From: Apricaphanius iberus | Lineage: Eukaryota > Chordata > Actinopteri > Cyprinodontiformes > Aphaniidae | Assembly (NCBI GenBank): GCA_028564705.1 | Contig: JAPXFQ010000351.1 | Location: 1,922,001-1,986,000 of the forward strand | DNA: 64,000 nucleotides | Direction: 5' to 3' | In this document: positions 11,001 through 20,095 of the stretch, in pieces | Layout: the number at the start of each line of letters is the position of its first letter | Numbering within the stretch: position 1 is the first letter of the stretch | Position numbers and translations under genes: made by a program | The notes under the pieces: generated by a model | Databases searched by the model: none | What the model saw: only the letters and a program-made list of their open reading frames with translations | What the model was told of the DNA's origin: nothing

Positions 11001-11964
11001 AAGGGAACCACTTATCTGCCATGAGATACCAGAGAGAGCCTGGGCAAAAGTTGGAGTGGATCTATTTCACTATGAGCAGGGTAATTATGTGCTGTGTGTG
11101 GACTACTACTCAAAGTATCCAGAAATTGCCAAACTCACTGGGACGTCCAGCCAACATGTGATAACAGCCCTAAAATCAATGTTCGCAAGACATGGAATTC
11201 CAGATGAGGTCGTCTCAGATAATGGTCCACAATTTGGAAGTGCTGAGTTCAGGGCATTTTCAGAAAGTTGGGAATTTGTGCACACTACATCTAGTCCTGG
11301 ATACCCCCAATCAAATGGACAAAGCGAGCGAGCAATTCAGACTGTAAAAAACTTACTGAAGAAAGCACAGGAGAGCAAGAGTGATCCATACATTGCTTTG
11401 TTAGAGTACAGGAACTCTCCTTTGGATGGAGTCAAGCTGTCTCCTGCCCAACTCCTCATGGGTCGAAGACTCAAAACCAGACTGCCAACATCAGCACAGT
11501 TACTGAAGCCCCAGCTGTATGATGGAGTTCACCACAGCATCAGGGACAGGCAGATGAAACAAAAACAGTATTTCGACCGAGGAGCAAAACCGCTTCCACT
11601 TCTGGTGGAAGGAGAGAAGGTGAGGGTAAGAACCAAAGATAACTGGCAGCCAGCAGTAGTTGTGAGAAGACATAACAAACCCAGATCTGTAATAATCCAA
11701 ACTGAAGATGGGAACACTTTCAGGAGAAATCGCCGACACCTGCTGAAAACCAGAGAAATGACTTTTCCACAACGCTCAGAAGATGTGGAGGAGTTTCAGT
11801 CAGACACCAGCACACCCACAAAGGCTAGCAGGCTGATGCAATCACCTGTGGCATCACCAAACAAAGGGACTGTGACACCAATTGTGGACTGTGATGAATC
11901 TGTTAAGAGATCAAGGTGTGGCAGGCCAATTATTCTACCAAAACGTTACTCTTTGTGTCAGTGA
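8014..11964 (+). CDS. Gag-Pol polyprotein of the Gypsy element
   Basis: The frame is open from 7,942, but I choose ATG 8,014 (1,316 residues) because the upstream part lies in the LTR, primer site and an A-rich leader. Order by residue: Gag with two Cys-rich zinc knuckles at about 207-239 (CKRCGY..., CNQCKLKNHFSRMC); aspartic protease LDTGAECNVLS near 313; reverse transcriptase with FSVVDANHGFWQVKL near 525 and VDDI with the Asp pair at 590; RNase H SVDASSEGLGAVL near 737; integrase with an HHCC zinc site at about 952-985 and catalytic D1016, D1069 and E1105 (35 residues between the last two). There is no chromodomain motif at the C-terminus. It would form particles, copy its RNA into DNA and insert it. 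All catalytic residues are present, with no stop or frameshift. Gag and Pol share one frame, so their ratio is not set by frameshifting. Confidence 0.95.
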   Translation: MEQLKPPGGLSFEGNLAENWRTWIQQFELIATGIGEKSDKVKCATFLHVAGGEAIKVFNTMIFDDDVDGFDGLKEKFRNYCEPRKNITYLRHVFFTRVQGPNERIDAYVTDLKNKANDCEFAQLTNELIKDRVVCGITNDAVRARLLRETDLDLAKALDICRASEVTQSHMKALQEEADVAVNKIKVTKMKQSTSKQYDKVGEKTECKRCGYVHEPMKCPAYGKICNQCKLKNHFSRMCRSHKQPLKQKKAERRVHVLEQEDDDNVLFLGCLEISPSEQTSAEFQLDTVTKMDESKMWAQELKINNSVLTVKLDTGAECNVLSKIDFEKITNNNAVLSKSGCKLVTYSGHMIETTGKIKLKCEYKDKEYELEFQVIERNSPAILGRESCTKLGLIRRVYSVDKNDNIDIYSEYEDVFTGLGCVPGLHHIQLNPGVTPVIHPPRKVPIALKERIKAELDRMEGLEVIEKETEPTDWVNSMVTVVKPNKLRICIDPQDLNKAIKREHYPLRTVEEIIAEMPNAKVFSVVDANHGFWQVKLDEESSKLCTFNTPFGRYRFLRLPFGVSSAPEVFQKCIAQRLEGLEGVVNIVDDILVWGENEEQHDRRLRALMDRIRNINLKLNKDKCKIRKSEVRYVGHILSAEGVKPDQEKVRAIQEMPEPQDKAGLLRFLGMLQYLAKFVPSLSDVSAPLRKLLEGDVAWHWEAEQQKSFGRLKMLVSKAPVLKYFDVKKDLTLSVDASSEGLGAVLIQEGHPVAYGSRALTDCQKRYAQIEKELLAIVYGCEKFKQYVFGKTVHVETDHKPLETVFKKSLQKAPPRLQRMLMNLQPYDLRVSYKPGKELYIADTLSQAFLKEEPEKLLEDELQIHLLTAQLPVTEGKLNVFRAQTAADEELQLVMDMVQAGWPAEIRQVPADVRKYWTFREELSCSDGLLFKNTRLVVPRSLRAEMLTRVHESHLGVVKCKERARDVMFWPNMAKEIEDVVLKCAVCNTFRRCNTREPLICHEIPERAWAKVGVDLFHYEQGNYVLCVDYYSKYPEIAKLTGTSSQHVITALKSMFARHGIPDEVVSDNGPQFGSAEFRAFSESWEFVHTTSSPGYPQSNGQSERAIQTVKNLLKKAQESKSDPYIALLEYRNSPLDGVKLSPAQLLMGRRLKTRLPTSAQLLKPQLYDGVHHSIRDRQMKQKQYFDRGAKPLPLLVEGEKVRVRTKDNWQPAVVVRRHNKPRSVIIQTEDGNTFRRNRRHLLKTREMTFPQRSEDVEEFQSDTSTPTKASRLMQSPVASPNKGTVTPIVDCDESVKRSRCGRPIILPKRYSLCQ

Positions 11965-12328
11965 AAAGAAGTTTTTTTTTACTTCAGTATGTAGAGACTG
12001 AACAATTGAAAAGAAAAAGGATTTAAGTTTAAGGAAGTAAATGTGATGTTCATAATGTCACTTAAGATCATTTAAGTGGTAAATTTAAAGTCAGAGTAAT
12101 GGTATTTACGTTTATGTTAAGTTATTTTCCAAGGTACCTCTAATGGTAAGTGATTTTCAGTTTAAATCTGATGCCGCATGGGTCTGATTTATATGATTTT
12201 TTATAGTAAGTTCAATAGTAACACTAGCATTTCCAAATGCTTTATTTTGAAGAAGAGTTAACTAGTTAAACGGTGAACTGCTAAGTCAATAAGTAAATGG
12301 TTAAAGATTTGGTTATGGAGCACAACTT

Positions 12329-12339
12329 AAGGGGAAAGA
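12329..12339 (+). promoter_or_regulatory. Polypurine tract
   Basis: AAGGGGAAAGA abuts the start of the 3' LTR and would prime plus-strand DNA synthesis. The 360 bp between the stop codon and this tract is noncoding. Confidence 0.85.
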
Positions 12340-12502
12340 TGTGATGTATGATGAATGTGATATGCATACTATGACCAGTAGGTGGAGTTGACTCCTGTGT
12401 TGAGCTGAGTCTGGTATAGAGGAGAGACGACGAAGAGAATAAAGGAACACGAGTTGAGACCGAGACCAGATCTCCGTGTGTATTAATTCACATAACATTA
12501 CA
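12340..12502 (+). repeat. Gypsy 3' LTR
   Basis: 163 bp, identical to the 5' LTR on reading, with AATAAA at 12,438-12,443. The flank repeats GTATC. Confidence 0.95.
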
Positions 12503-12875
12503 GTATCTGTTCCAGAAACCAAGCAGAAAAGACAAAAAAACAACCAGATCTGTGTTGTTATGAGACGCACCTGCAGGATGGGCTCACCGAAGGTGCGCCC
12601 TGACTAAAACAGGGCTCATCTCTTTTATTGAACACAAAGAAAAAAATAATAATCACATGACATGGTCACTCCCAGTACATACACATTCATTGTCTGCCAA
12701 AGAATCACATACTTCCCCCAGTCTGCTTCTCACTCACATGATTTACAGACACCCCGCTTTTATAGGGGTCTTGACTCTTTACCCTTGCCCTATCAGTTCC
12801 TCCTCTTAACACAGCCTGGTATTTACGACTGTTGTAAAAGCCTGGTACAAATGTAAGATTGTTTCCACTTCAAAT
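12503..12875 (-). repeat. ERV-A LTR, 5' part
   Basis: On the minus strand this follows a purine-rich run after env and includes AATAAA (complement at 12,624-12,629) inside AATAAAAGAGAT. The same signal occurs in the plus-strand LTR at 46,709. The words GCCCTG, TAGTCAGGGC and CTGCAGG match between the two copies. Together with 7,722-7,805 it forms an LTR of about 450 bp. Confidence 0.7.
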
Positions 12876-12906
12876 CCCTCTTTTCTTTCATTCCAACACG
12901 AATTAA

Positions 12907-13224
12907 TTACCCTCTTCGGACCTCCTCTGCTCTAGTTAATTTTCCGTCTAAGGCTGTATTATTTGGAATGAATGTGCAACATTGGTAACCAAATATGGAA
13001 CATACATCACCTTTTTCAGCTAATAGCATATCTACTGCAATTCTGCTTTGGGAAGCCATCAGGGAAGTAGATTTGAGTTGCTCATGAACAGCTTCAAATC
13101 CATCTCTAGTGCTGTTTATGAATTTCTGAACATTGTAGTGGTCATAATTTATTCTATCAACATTTTTATTGATGGTGCACCACCAGCAGAGACTAGATTC
13201 CCAACCTGCTGAGATTTGATTCAC
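12907..13224 (-). pseudogene. ERV-A env, transmembrane subunit fragment
   Basis: About 105 residues of a gammaretrovirus-type Env transmembrane subunit. The C-x6-CC motif (CSIFGYQCC), used in that group to link the two Env subunits covalently, is near residue 75, preceded by the segment corresponding to the immunosuppressive-domain region. A related fragment lies at 44.9-45.3 kb. The fusion peptide and membrane anchor are not continuous with this frame. It is an old, broken copy that cannot give a full Env. It sits between pol remnants and the LTR, in normal retroviral order. Confidence 0.75.
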
Positions 13225-13504
13225 TAATTTATACTCATCCAGTACTACTCTAGGAACTCCCAGTCATCGTGTTGGCTGGCCTCCTCTTTGGATCTGCGGG
13301 TTCCTTGTGATAATGAAAACTGATCATCAGTGGGGTCATAAGTAAATACTCCTACTGTCATAATCAATGTAACCGGAGCACACAATCCTGTCCAATTTCT
13401 GGGAAGTGTTGAACGAAGAATATTTCCCCCACAATACCACCAAATGTCTGACTTTTTTGTTATTTTTGGTGGTCATTGATAAGAAGGGGTGTGTCTAGGT
13501 TCTA

Positions 13505-13567
13505 TTATATTCTACCACCGTGGAGGAGGCCCCAGAGAAAAACAATGCACATTATTAGCCACACCAT
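13505..13567 (-). pseudogene. ERV-A env start (signal-peptide-like), truncated
   Basis: An ATG at 13,567 opens a very hydrophobic 20-residue run, typical of an Env signal peptide, and meets TAA at 13,507-13,505. It lies about 50 bases after the end of the integrase frame, where retroviral env usually begins. The surface subunit between here and 13,224 is not readable. Confidence 0.45.
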
Positions 13568-13615
13568 TATGAAAAAACACAACTGGCGCAGTACCTGTAC
13601 CTGCTATCACCCCCT

Positions 13616-14017
13616 TTATGTAGATTCCTGTATATCCCTGGAAATTTGCTGCAGTGTGCGAGAAGGATCAGGATCAGGAGCACACTGTGACCAGTGGAAC
13701 TTGGTGGAACCTTTGCCTTTCAGCAGGACCGCTTGGGTGGTATGTGCAGACACCAGGAAAGGGCCAGACCAGCGTGGTTCCTGCCACTTTCTTTTAAACA
13801 CCTTTAGCCAGAACCACTCAGCCTCTGAAGGTGTGTGAGCCGGGCCGTGAGAGATGTATGGAGCTGGTATGAAGGAGGTCACCAAAGATTTCAGCTGTTG
13901 ATGTTCTCCACAGGGGTCAAGAGCAGGATGCGGAGAGACTTGAGGTTCTCTGCCAGCCCAGGGACCAGGGAAGACCCTGCCAGTAAATATCTCATAAAAG
14001 TAACACGTTTTGGTCCG
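13616..14017 (-). pseudogene. ERV-A integrase, C-terminal part
   Basis: The frame runs from about 14,071, but homology starts near 14,017. It has YEIFTGRVFPGP, the region after the catalytic Glu, and then the C-terminal domain WFWLKVFKRKWQEPRWSGPF. The same order is seen in the second copy at 16,335-16,982. The N-terminal zinc domain and catalytic core are absent, cut at the junction with the repeat unit beginning near 14,017. Confidence 0.75.
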
Positions 14018-15655
14018 GTATACTAATGATTCTTGATGGCCATTAAAGTAATTTGGAGGGCCTGTTGCCAATCAGCCCTGCCAGTTATGGTAGCCAATTT
14101 TTTACCTCAGGTCTTGATCCGTATGCATCACACCAATGTGTGAGCGAATAAGTAAATACCAGAAGGAATCTGTAACACCTGACCGGAGTTACCATGTTGT
14201 ATGTAATCAATCACCACCTAACCACTTAACCCAGACAGGTCCTAAAAAGTCCCCATCACAGGTTTGACAGTAGGTTCGATGTAAAAGTGTCCCCAAACCC
14301 AGCCTTCATAAAATTGATCCAAAATGTAATTTATCGAAAAATGTAAAACCTACTTAGTATTTTTGCGTTATTTTGTTGCATCACAGTTGTTGTTCCTGAT
14401 AAGTAAACAAAAGCACATCCCTAATTGAAGAATGTAAAAGTAAGTTAAAAAAATATTTGCCATGCCAATATCTGTAAGTCAGTTTGAATTAGGAGTCAAA
14501 CTAGCCAATGCTTTGTAAGGGTTGGGTGTAGCGCTTAATGCAGGTTTAAGAGCCCCATTTATCGCTTTAAGATAATGTATTATTATTCATTTTCCCCGTA
14601 CCTTGTTTCTCTAGATAGAATAGTAGTGTTATAACTAGAATTTGAGGGTTCTAAACGCCCTTTGTTTTAAGCCTTTAAGTATGTCAGCTATTAATGCTTC
14701 AGCCTCAGATTCATGTAACCCTGAAGGTGCTAGATGGGGTCAGGATGTTTCAGTTCAAATGTAATAGGCTCAATTTGCATCAGATCAGAGGATCACAGTG
14801 CATGGGGAATCATCTATATTTTCCTGTTTTCTTTTATTCAATTATGCTGGACAGGTATAAATGTACCTTTTTTGGTCTAGCTTTTAACTGATTTCTATTT
14901 ATTCAGCTTGTTTACCTAAATTGATTGTTTTATTTACTTATTTTACTTAAATTAATATTTTAATACACATCCATTCTAAAATTGTATTAATAATTTTATT
15001 ATCCATTCTAGCTTTTGTCATCTTAATCTGTTAAGCACTTTGAATTGCTCTTTCTGCATGAAACGTGCTATATAAAAACAGTTTTGACTTGATTTTGATT
15101 TGATTTAAATGTTCCATTACAATTTAGCTTAGCCTAAACTTAGTACATCCCTGTGGATGAAGAGTAAAATAAGGATATTATTTAAGTTCCTGTCCCGTCT
15201 GTTACAGTTCTGTATTACTAAGGAAATGTGAGGAACCGCTCCCTCACCCATCATTTGGATTTCTTAGGTGTTGAATTTGCTAGCAAAACAATGCTTTCCC
15301 AACCCACCAAACAGGGACCTGATGTTATAGGCCAAGTTCTTCCATTCACCCAACTTTCAAATTGTTCCTGGTAGAGGGTGGGGTGTTACGTGGAGAGGAT
15401 CTGTGTGTGTGTGTGGGGGGGCACAAAGGGGTCAGAATTCAAGCAAGCAGGGCCGCCATGCGATCAGAAAAGCAGAAGCCCTTTCTGGTAGTCCAGCAGA
15501 AGTGGTCCCCAGATTGTATCAGCAGCTTTTGACCCGTCATCTCTCAGCAGAAATTGTCCATGTTGTTCACAACACAAGTGAGTTCATACACTTTTCCTCT
15601 TGAAAGTTCAGCATGAGGAGGTGTTCTTTTAAGGTCCCCCCTTTATATTCACCAG
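14017..15655. repeat. Diverged long direct repeat, unit A
   Basis: Aligns by eye with 18,243-20,095 in the same orientation, in two blocks (about 14,017-14,455 and 14,860-15,655) with several shared words such as TTCAAATTGTTCCTGGTA and TTAGGTGTTGAATTTGCTA. It includes a LINE/SINE-like tail (TTAAGCACTTTGAATTGC with GTGCTATATAAAA near 15,030-15,080). It has no coding frame of its own and abuts truncated integrase. Confidence 0.65.
14625..14800 (-). pseudogene. ERV reverse transcriptase N-terminal relic
   Basis: Minus-strand frames here give EPITFELKHPDP and, in another phase, SEAEALIADILKGLKQ. These resemble the start of retroviral reverse transcriptase. Stops and a frameshift break it. It fills the part of unit A that is absent from unit B. 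Confidence 0.4.
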
Positions 15656-15830
15656 AAAAGGGGAGATAGTGTCCAATCAGTCATTGTGCACAGACTGCCA
15701 CCCCTTTTTCCGCCCATGGGGAAAGTCTGTGCCTCCATCAGTATTCACTGGTTCTCCCTTCTGTCATTGGATGGATGCATCATATTAAGGGAGTGATTGC
15801 AAGTAGGCTGTAAACATTTAGGCTGTCTAA

Positions 15831-15900
15831 TGTTGTGGTATAATTCTACCACCCCTAGGTTCAGGATTCTTGGAGACGTTTCTTGTAGATAAAAAGAGTT
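15831..15900 (-). repeat. ERV-B 3' LTR fragment
   Basis: 70 bp that match 23,453-23,522 with one difference (GACGTTT against GACATTT). The match stops abruptly, so most of this LTR is deleted. The near-palindrome GTGGTATAATTCTACCAC is in both copies. Confidence 0.75.
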
Positions 15901-16334
15901 AGTGGAGTTCAACCCAAGCCATGATATATAAACAAAGAAATTACCAGATATTTTATAAACAGATTGTTGGCAGATGCATTAACATTTTTACACATAATCA
16001 TCTTCTTCATCTTCCTCTTGATTGTCCCCTAGCAGTGCAATCATCATGTTTACTGGTTCCTGTGGCGGTGGTGTGATGAGTAAGCAGTATGAGTTTATTT
16101 TTTTATTTTTTTTTAGTATGGTCTAATGTTACATATCTCTTCAGCCTGGTGCTCCCTTGCAGTCCTCCACTGGCTCCTTGGCAGCTGGGGAGTTAGGCTC
16201 TTGGTAGTTAAATGGTCTTTCTCGTTTCTTCTAGTCCTGATCGTCTACTTCTCGTCCTGGTCCTCTTCTTCTTTGTGAGTTCAGGGGTAGACTACCCTGA
16301 ACCCTGTGACTTGGCCGGGGATTATTCTGCCCCA
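15901..16334. other. ERV-B 3' region without readable env
   Basis: Between integrase and the LTR fragment I see only a basic tail after the pol stop and a short acidic minus-strand frame near 15,990-16,045. Either env was lost or it never followed here. Confidence 0.4.
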
Positions 16335-16982
16335 CTATTTGGCCTCCTCACTTAATTGGCGATCTTTCCTTATCTCAAAGAGGGATCTCTGAGGTCCCTC
16401 CGTGGGGGCACACTGGCTCCAGTGGTACCAGGTGTCTCCTCTCCCGCTCAGGCGAACAGCATGGGATATTCTTTCAACCACCTGGTATGGACCCGTCCAC
16501 CTTGGTTCAGACCACTTTCTCTTTGTCACTTTTAACAGCACCCACTCCACGCCTGGGGTGCTTAGGGACTGGTTGGTCCCACTCTGCTGCTGTACCTGTT
16601 TGGAAAACTGAGACACCACACTTTGCAATATGTTATAGTATGCTCTTTTGCTTAGTTTTTCACAGTTAGAGTCAAGCAAAGGGAGTTTACTGCTGGGCCC
16701 AGGAAATGGTCTCCCTGTTTGCAACTCATGTGGAGTAAACCCTGTTGCTGTGTTAACAGAGCTTCTGATAGACATAAGGGCTAGTGGTAACGCTTCAACC
16801 CAATTAATTTTGGTCTGTGCACAGATTTTTGCCAATTTGTTTTTTAGAGATTGATTCATTCTTTCCACCTTTCCCTGAGACTGAGGATGATAGACTGTAC
16901 CTTGTAAGTCTACTATGGTTTCCTCGCTTATCTTTGTTCTCATCTCCTCTTCTGGTTTTTCAGGGAGTGTTGTACTTACCAT
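16335..16982 (-). pseudogene. ERV-B integrase, C-terminal half
   Basis: About 215 residues. TVYHPQSQGKVERMNQSLKN near residue 30 carries the catalytic Glu, and WVLLKVTKRKWSEPRWTGPY near 150 starts the C-terminal domain. The zinc domain and the two catalytic Asp residues are missing. The segment joins almost directly to the end of RNase H at 17,010, so an internal deletion of roughly 200 residues is likely. It ends in TAG after EEAK, just as the gene would. Confidence 0.8.
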
Positions 16983-17009
16983 GATGTGTTTGATTTGATA
17001 CCCTGCTTC

Positions 17010-17357
17010 TCACTTAGCTGCGGCGTCTGCAGCTTGGTTTCCCAAGGAGACAAAATCTGACCCCTGGCTGTGGCCTTTGTACTTTATTACTGCAACTTCT
17101 TCCGGTAACAGCAGGGCTGCAGCCAATTCCTGCATTTCTTTCATATGTTTGATGGGCTTGTTTCCTGCTGTTACAAACCCTGCTCTCAGCCATTGTTTTA
17201 GTTCTACATGTACTGCTCCTGTAGCATATGCAGAGTCACTGTAGATGTTTATTCTTTGTCCTTCTCCTAGTTTCAGGGCTTCAATAATTGCTTTCACCTC
17301 TGCTTTTTGGGCTGATTGGGTTCCTTCCAGTTTTCCTGATGAGATGGTATGCCACAC
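17010..17357 (-). pseudogene. ERV-B RNase H domain
   Basis: Shows IYSDSAYATGAVHVELKQW, containing the conserved Asp-Ser of retroviral RNase H, and KYKGHSQGSDFVSLGNQAAD, with the late conserved Asp. It removes the RNA strand during reverse transcription in intact relatives. The upstream part is in other frames, so the gene is broken. Confidence 0.8.
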
Positions 17358-17492
17358 TTCATCTTTGTTTTCTACAACTGCCCATGCTGCTTTGAGGCCT
17401 TCTGTTTCATCTCTATAGCAGCATCCATCTGTGAACCAGTTCTTTGTGGCATCAGCTAATGGTTGTGCATGTAATCCTTCTCTGACTCTTTC

Positions 17493-17902
17493 CTATATTG
17501 AGGCTCTCTCTTCACATTGATGCACTTCTCCATCACCTATTTGGTCTGCCATGTTGATTCCTTCGTGTGTGTAAGTGATGTTTGGGGCTTCCAGCACATT
17601 GCACAACCTTCTTTGTCTCAATGATGTCATTGTAAAAACCTGTGAGTTAACGTATGCCACCACACTGTGTGTAGTTAACACTTTAAGAGGGTAACCCATG
17701 ACTATGTGTGCTGTTTTCTGCAGCAATTTTGCCAGTCCAGCTGCATGTTGTGTACACTGTGGGTGTCTAGCATTACACTAGCATACATTAACACTACTCT
17801 TTCTCCCCCTTTTTTCTGGAACAAAACGCCATTCATCCTTTCCTTTGTTCCAGAAACATCCAGATGAAACGGCAGACTGTCCACAGCAACTGAACTGGCC
17901 AC
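17493..17902 (-). pseudogene. ERV-B reverse transcriptase-RNase H connection
   Basis: Two overlapping minus-strand frames (17,702-17,902 and 17,493-17,726) read like the connection domain of gammaretroviral pol, with PFHLDVSGTKERMNGVLFQK and then VVAYVNSQVF. A frameshift separates them near 17,710. An in-frame stop ends the second near 17,493. Confidence 0.65.
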
Positions 17903-17908
17903 CCCTAA

Positions 17909-18256
17909 TTACAGACGTTTGAGCGTAATGAAAGCCTCCTCTGCAGCTTGAGTCCATTTCAGAGGAGCAGACAGATTTATCATGCCCAATTCCCTTACCA
18001 GTTCCCTTAATGGTTGTGTAAGTCCTACATAGTCTGCCACAAAGTTTCTGCTGTATCCCGTTAAGCCCAGGAAAGAAAACATTTCTTTCACTGTGTGTGG
18101 TAGTGGATGATGTAAAATAGAAGATCTATGTTCAGGGGAGAGGGAGACCCCCTTTTGGGACACCATTCTCCCTAAAAATGACACCTGTTGTTGAATCCTG
18201 GGAACATAAACTTGTAAACATCTAAAAAATGATTTTTGATCCGGTCTTGTAATCAC
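17909..18256 (-). pseudogene. ERV-B reverse transcriptase thumb region
   Basis: Contains QQQVSFLGRMVSQKGVSLSP and FSFLGLTGYSRNFVADY, the thumb region just after the polymerase active site. The palm with the YVDD-type site is absent because pol ends at the junction with repeat unit B near 18,245. Confidence 0.8.
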
Positions 18257-20095
18257 TCTTGATGATCATCAAAACAATTTAGAGGGCCTTTCGCCGATAA
18301 GCCCCAACTGCGCAGTCATGTTAGCCAATTTTGATCTTAGATTAAGATGCAGACGTACAAGTGAATACCAAAAGAAATCCGCAACCCTGACCGAAGTCAT
18401 CACGTATGTAATCAATCATCACCTATCCATTTAACCCAGACAGACCTTAAAAAAGTTCCCATCACAGTACTGACAGTAGGTAAAGATTGTCCCCAAACCT
18501 GGCCTTATAAAATTTAATTCGAACTGCAATTTATTAAAAATTGTTAAACCTACTTATTATTTTGCATAATCCCGTTGAATCCCAAATATGTTTAAATCCT
18601 GCAACCATACATTATTAATTTGCAAAAAATTAAGTCCTAAATTGTGTATTGCCCTGAACCAATCTGCTACACAGACTTGGTTTGCCTGTCATAGTCATCC
18701 CCTATTTAAATTACATTTATTTTTGATTAAAAGATTTTGCTTTATATCCGGTGGATCATTAAGTTAAAAAGAGTCATAATGAGTCAAATGAAAAAGAATT
18801 AGCCTAGAATGTTGGTAACTGTATTAAATCTTTGCTATATCATATTCCCTCATTAATAATACTTTGGTCTCATAATATAATGTTTGTTTTTCTCTTTTCT
18901 GAGTCCTGAGTACCCCTGCAGAATGTGTCGTCCAATTAGAGATTAGTTTCTGCCAGTTACCTCAGCCTTATTTAGTATCCATGTTGATAGGAGGAGTATA
19001 TACCAACATTACCAAGTATGTCATTTTAATAACATAACAATACAAATGCACCCTCTAAAATGCAAAAACTAAACTATTATCTAACATTGAAATATAAGGT
19101 AAAAGTTCCTTCCCGATTCCGTGTTCTTTTATTGGACATCCACTCCTTTTCGAATCTAATCCAACTGTATTGTGCTGAGAAATTATTTCACCCATCTAAT
19201 TAAAAAATAATCCCTGGGGAAAGAGCAAATCCATGTTATTTTGGTGCAACACCGTTGTTATTCCTAAAAACTAAACAAAAACACCTCCCTCATTGATGGA
19301 TTTAAAAGCAAAAGCAGGCTCAAGAGTTTACTTTTTGTCTACAGTTCAACTGATTACTATCCATTTGCTTGTTCAACTAAATTGATTCTTTTATTTACTT
19401 ATTTTATTTATCAAGTTTAAGACATACTTATATGTCTGTTTTACCATGTCTCTTTTTAAATGTTATCAATTATTCTATTATCCATTTCAGCGTTTTAATC
19501 ATCTTAATCCGTTAAGCACTTTGATTCATTCTTTCTGCTAGAAATCAAATAAAATTCTGACTTACTTTTGATTTAGCTGTTCCATTACAAATTATCCTAT
19601 CTTAAATTTAGTACATTCCTGTGGATGAAACGTAAAAATAAGGATATCATTTAAGTAACCGTTACAGTTGTGTATTAATAAGGAATGTATCCTTTGTATT
19701 CCTTAGGTGTTGAATTTGCTATGTAAATAAAACATTTTCTCAACTCACCAGCCAGCAACCCCATGCTATAGGCCCAGTTCTACCTTCCACCCAACTTTCA
19801 AATTGTTCCTGGTAAATGGTGGTGTTTTACCTGGAGATAATTCAGGGGAAGGCACGGGGTTTCAGAGTTCAAGCAACCAGGGCCACCTTCGATCAGAAAA
19901 ACAGAAACTCTTGTGGTTAGTTCAGCAACAGTGACATTGAATCAGCAGCCTTTGATCGTCACTTCTTCAGCAGAAATTGTCCATATTACACCAGCCAAGT
20001 GGATTCACACATATTGTCCTTGAAAGTTCAGTTCAGCATGAGGAAATGTGCTCTTTTTTGAGGGTGCCCCCTGCTTCACCCCTGAAAATATTAAG
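18243..20095. repeat. Diverged long direct repeat, unit B
   Basis: Counterpart of unit A. It starts with ATCCGGTCTTGTAATCACTC where unit A has GTCCGGTATACTAATGATTC. It carries an extra block of about 650 bp (18,590-19,240) that unit A lacks. No coding frame is recognisable. It abuts truncated reverse transcriptase just as unit A abuts truncated integrase. Confidence 0.65.

Larger units (their letters stand above)
7806..12502 (+). mobile_element. Complete Ty3/Gypsy LTR retrotransposon
   Basis: A 4,697 bp element with 163 bp LTRs that I read as identical, TG...CA ends, a tRNA-Leu-type primer site, a single open Gag-Pol frame, a polypurine tract, and GTATC at both flanks (7,801-7,805 and 12,503-12,507). 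It sits inside an ERV LTR in the opposite orientation. Identical LTRs and an unbroken frame point to a very recent insertion. The short LTRs and single frame recall the Mag/SURL group, but I cannot assign a clade without a tree. Confidence 0.95.
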
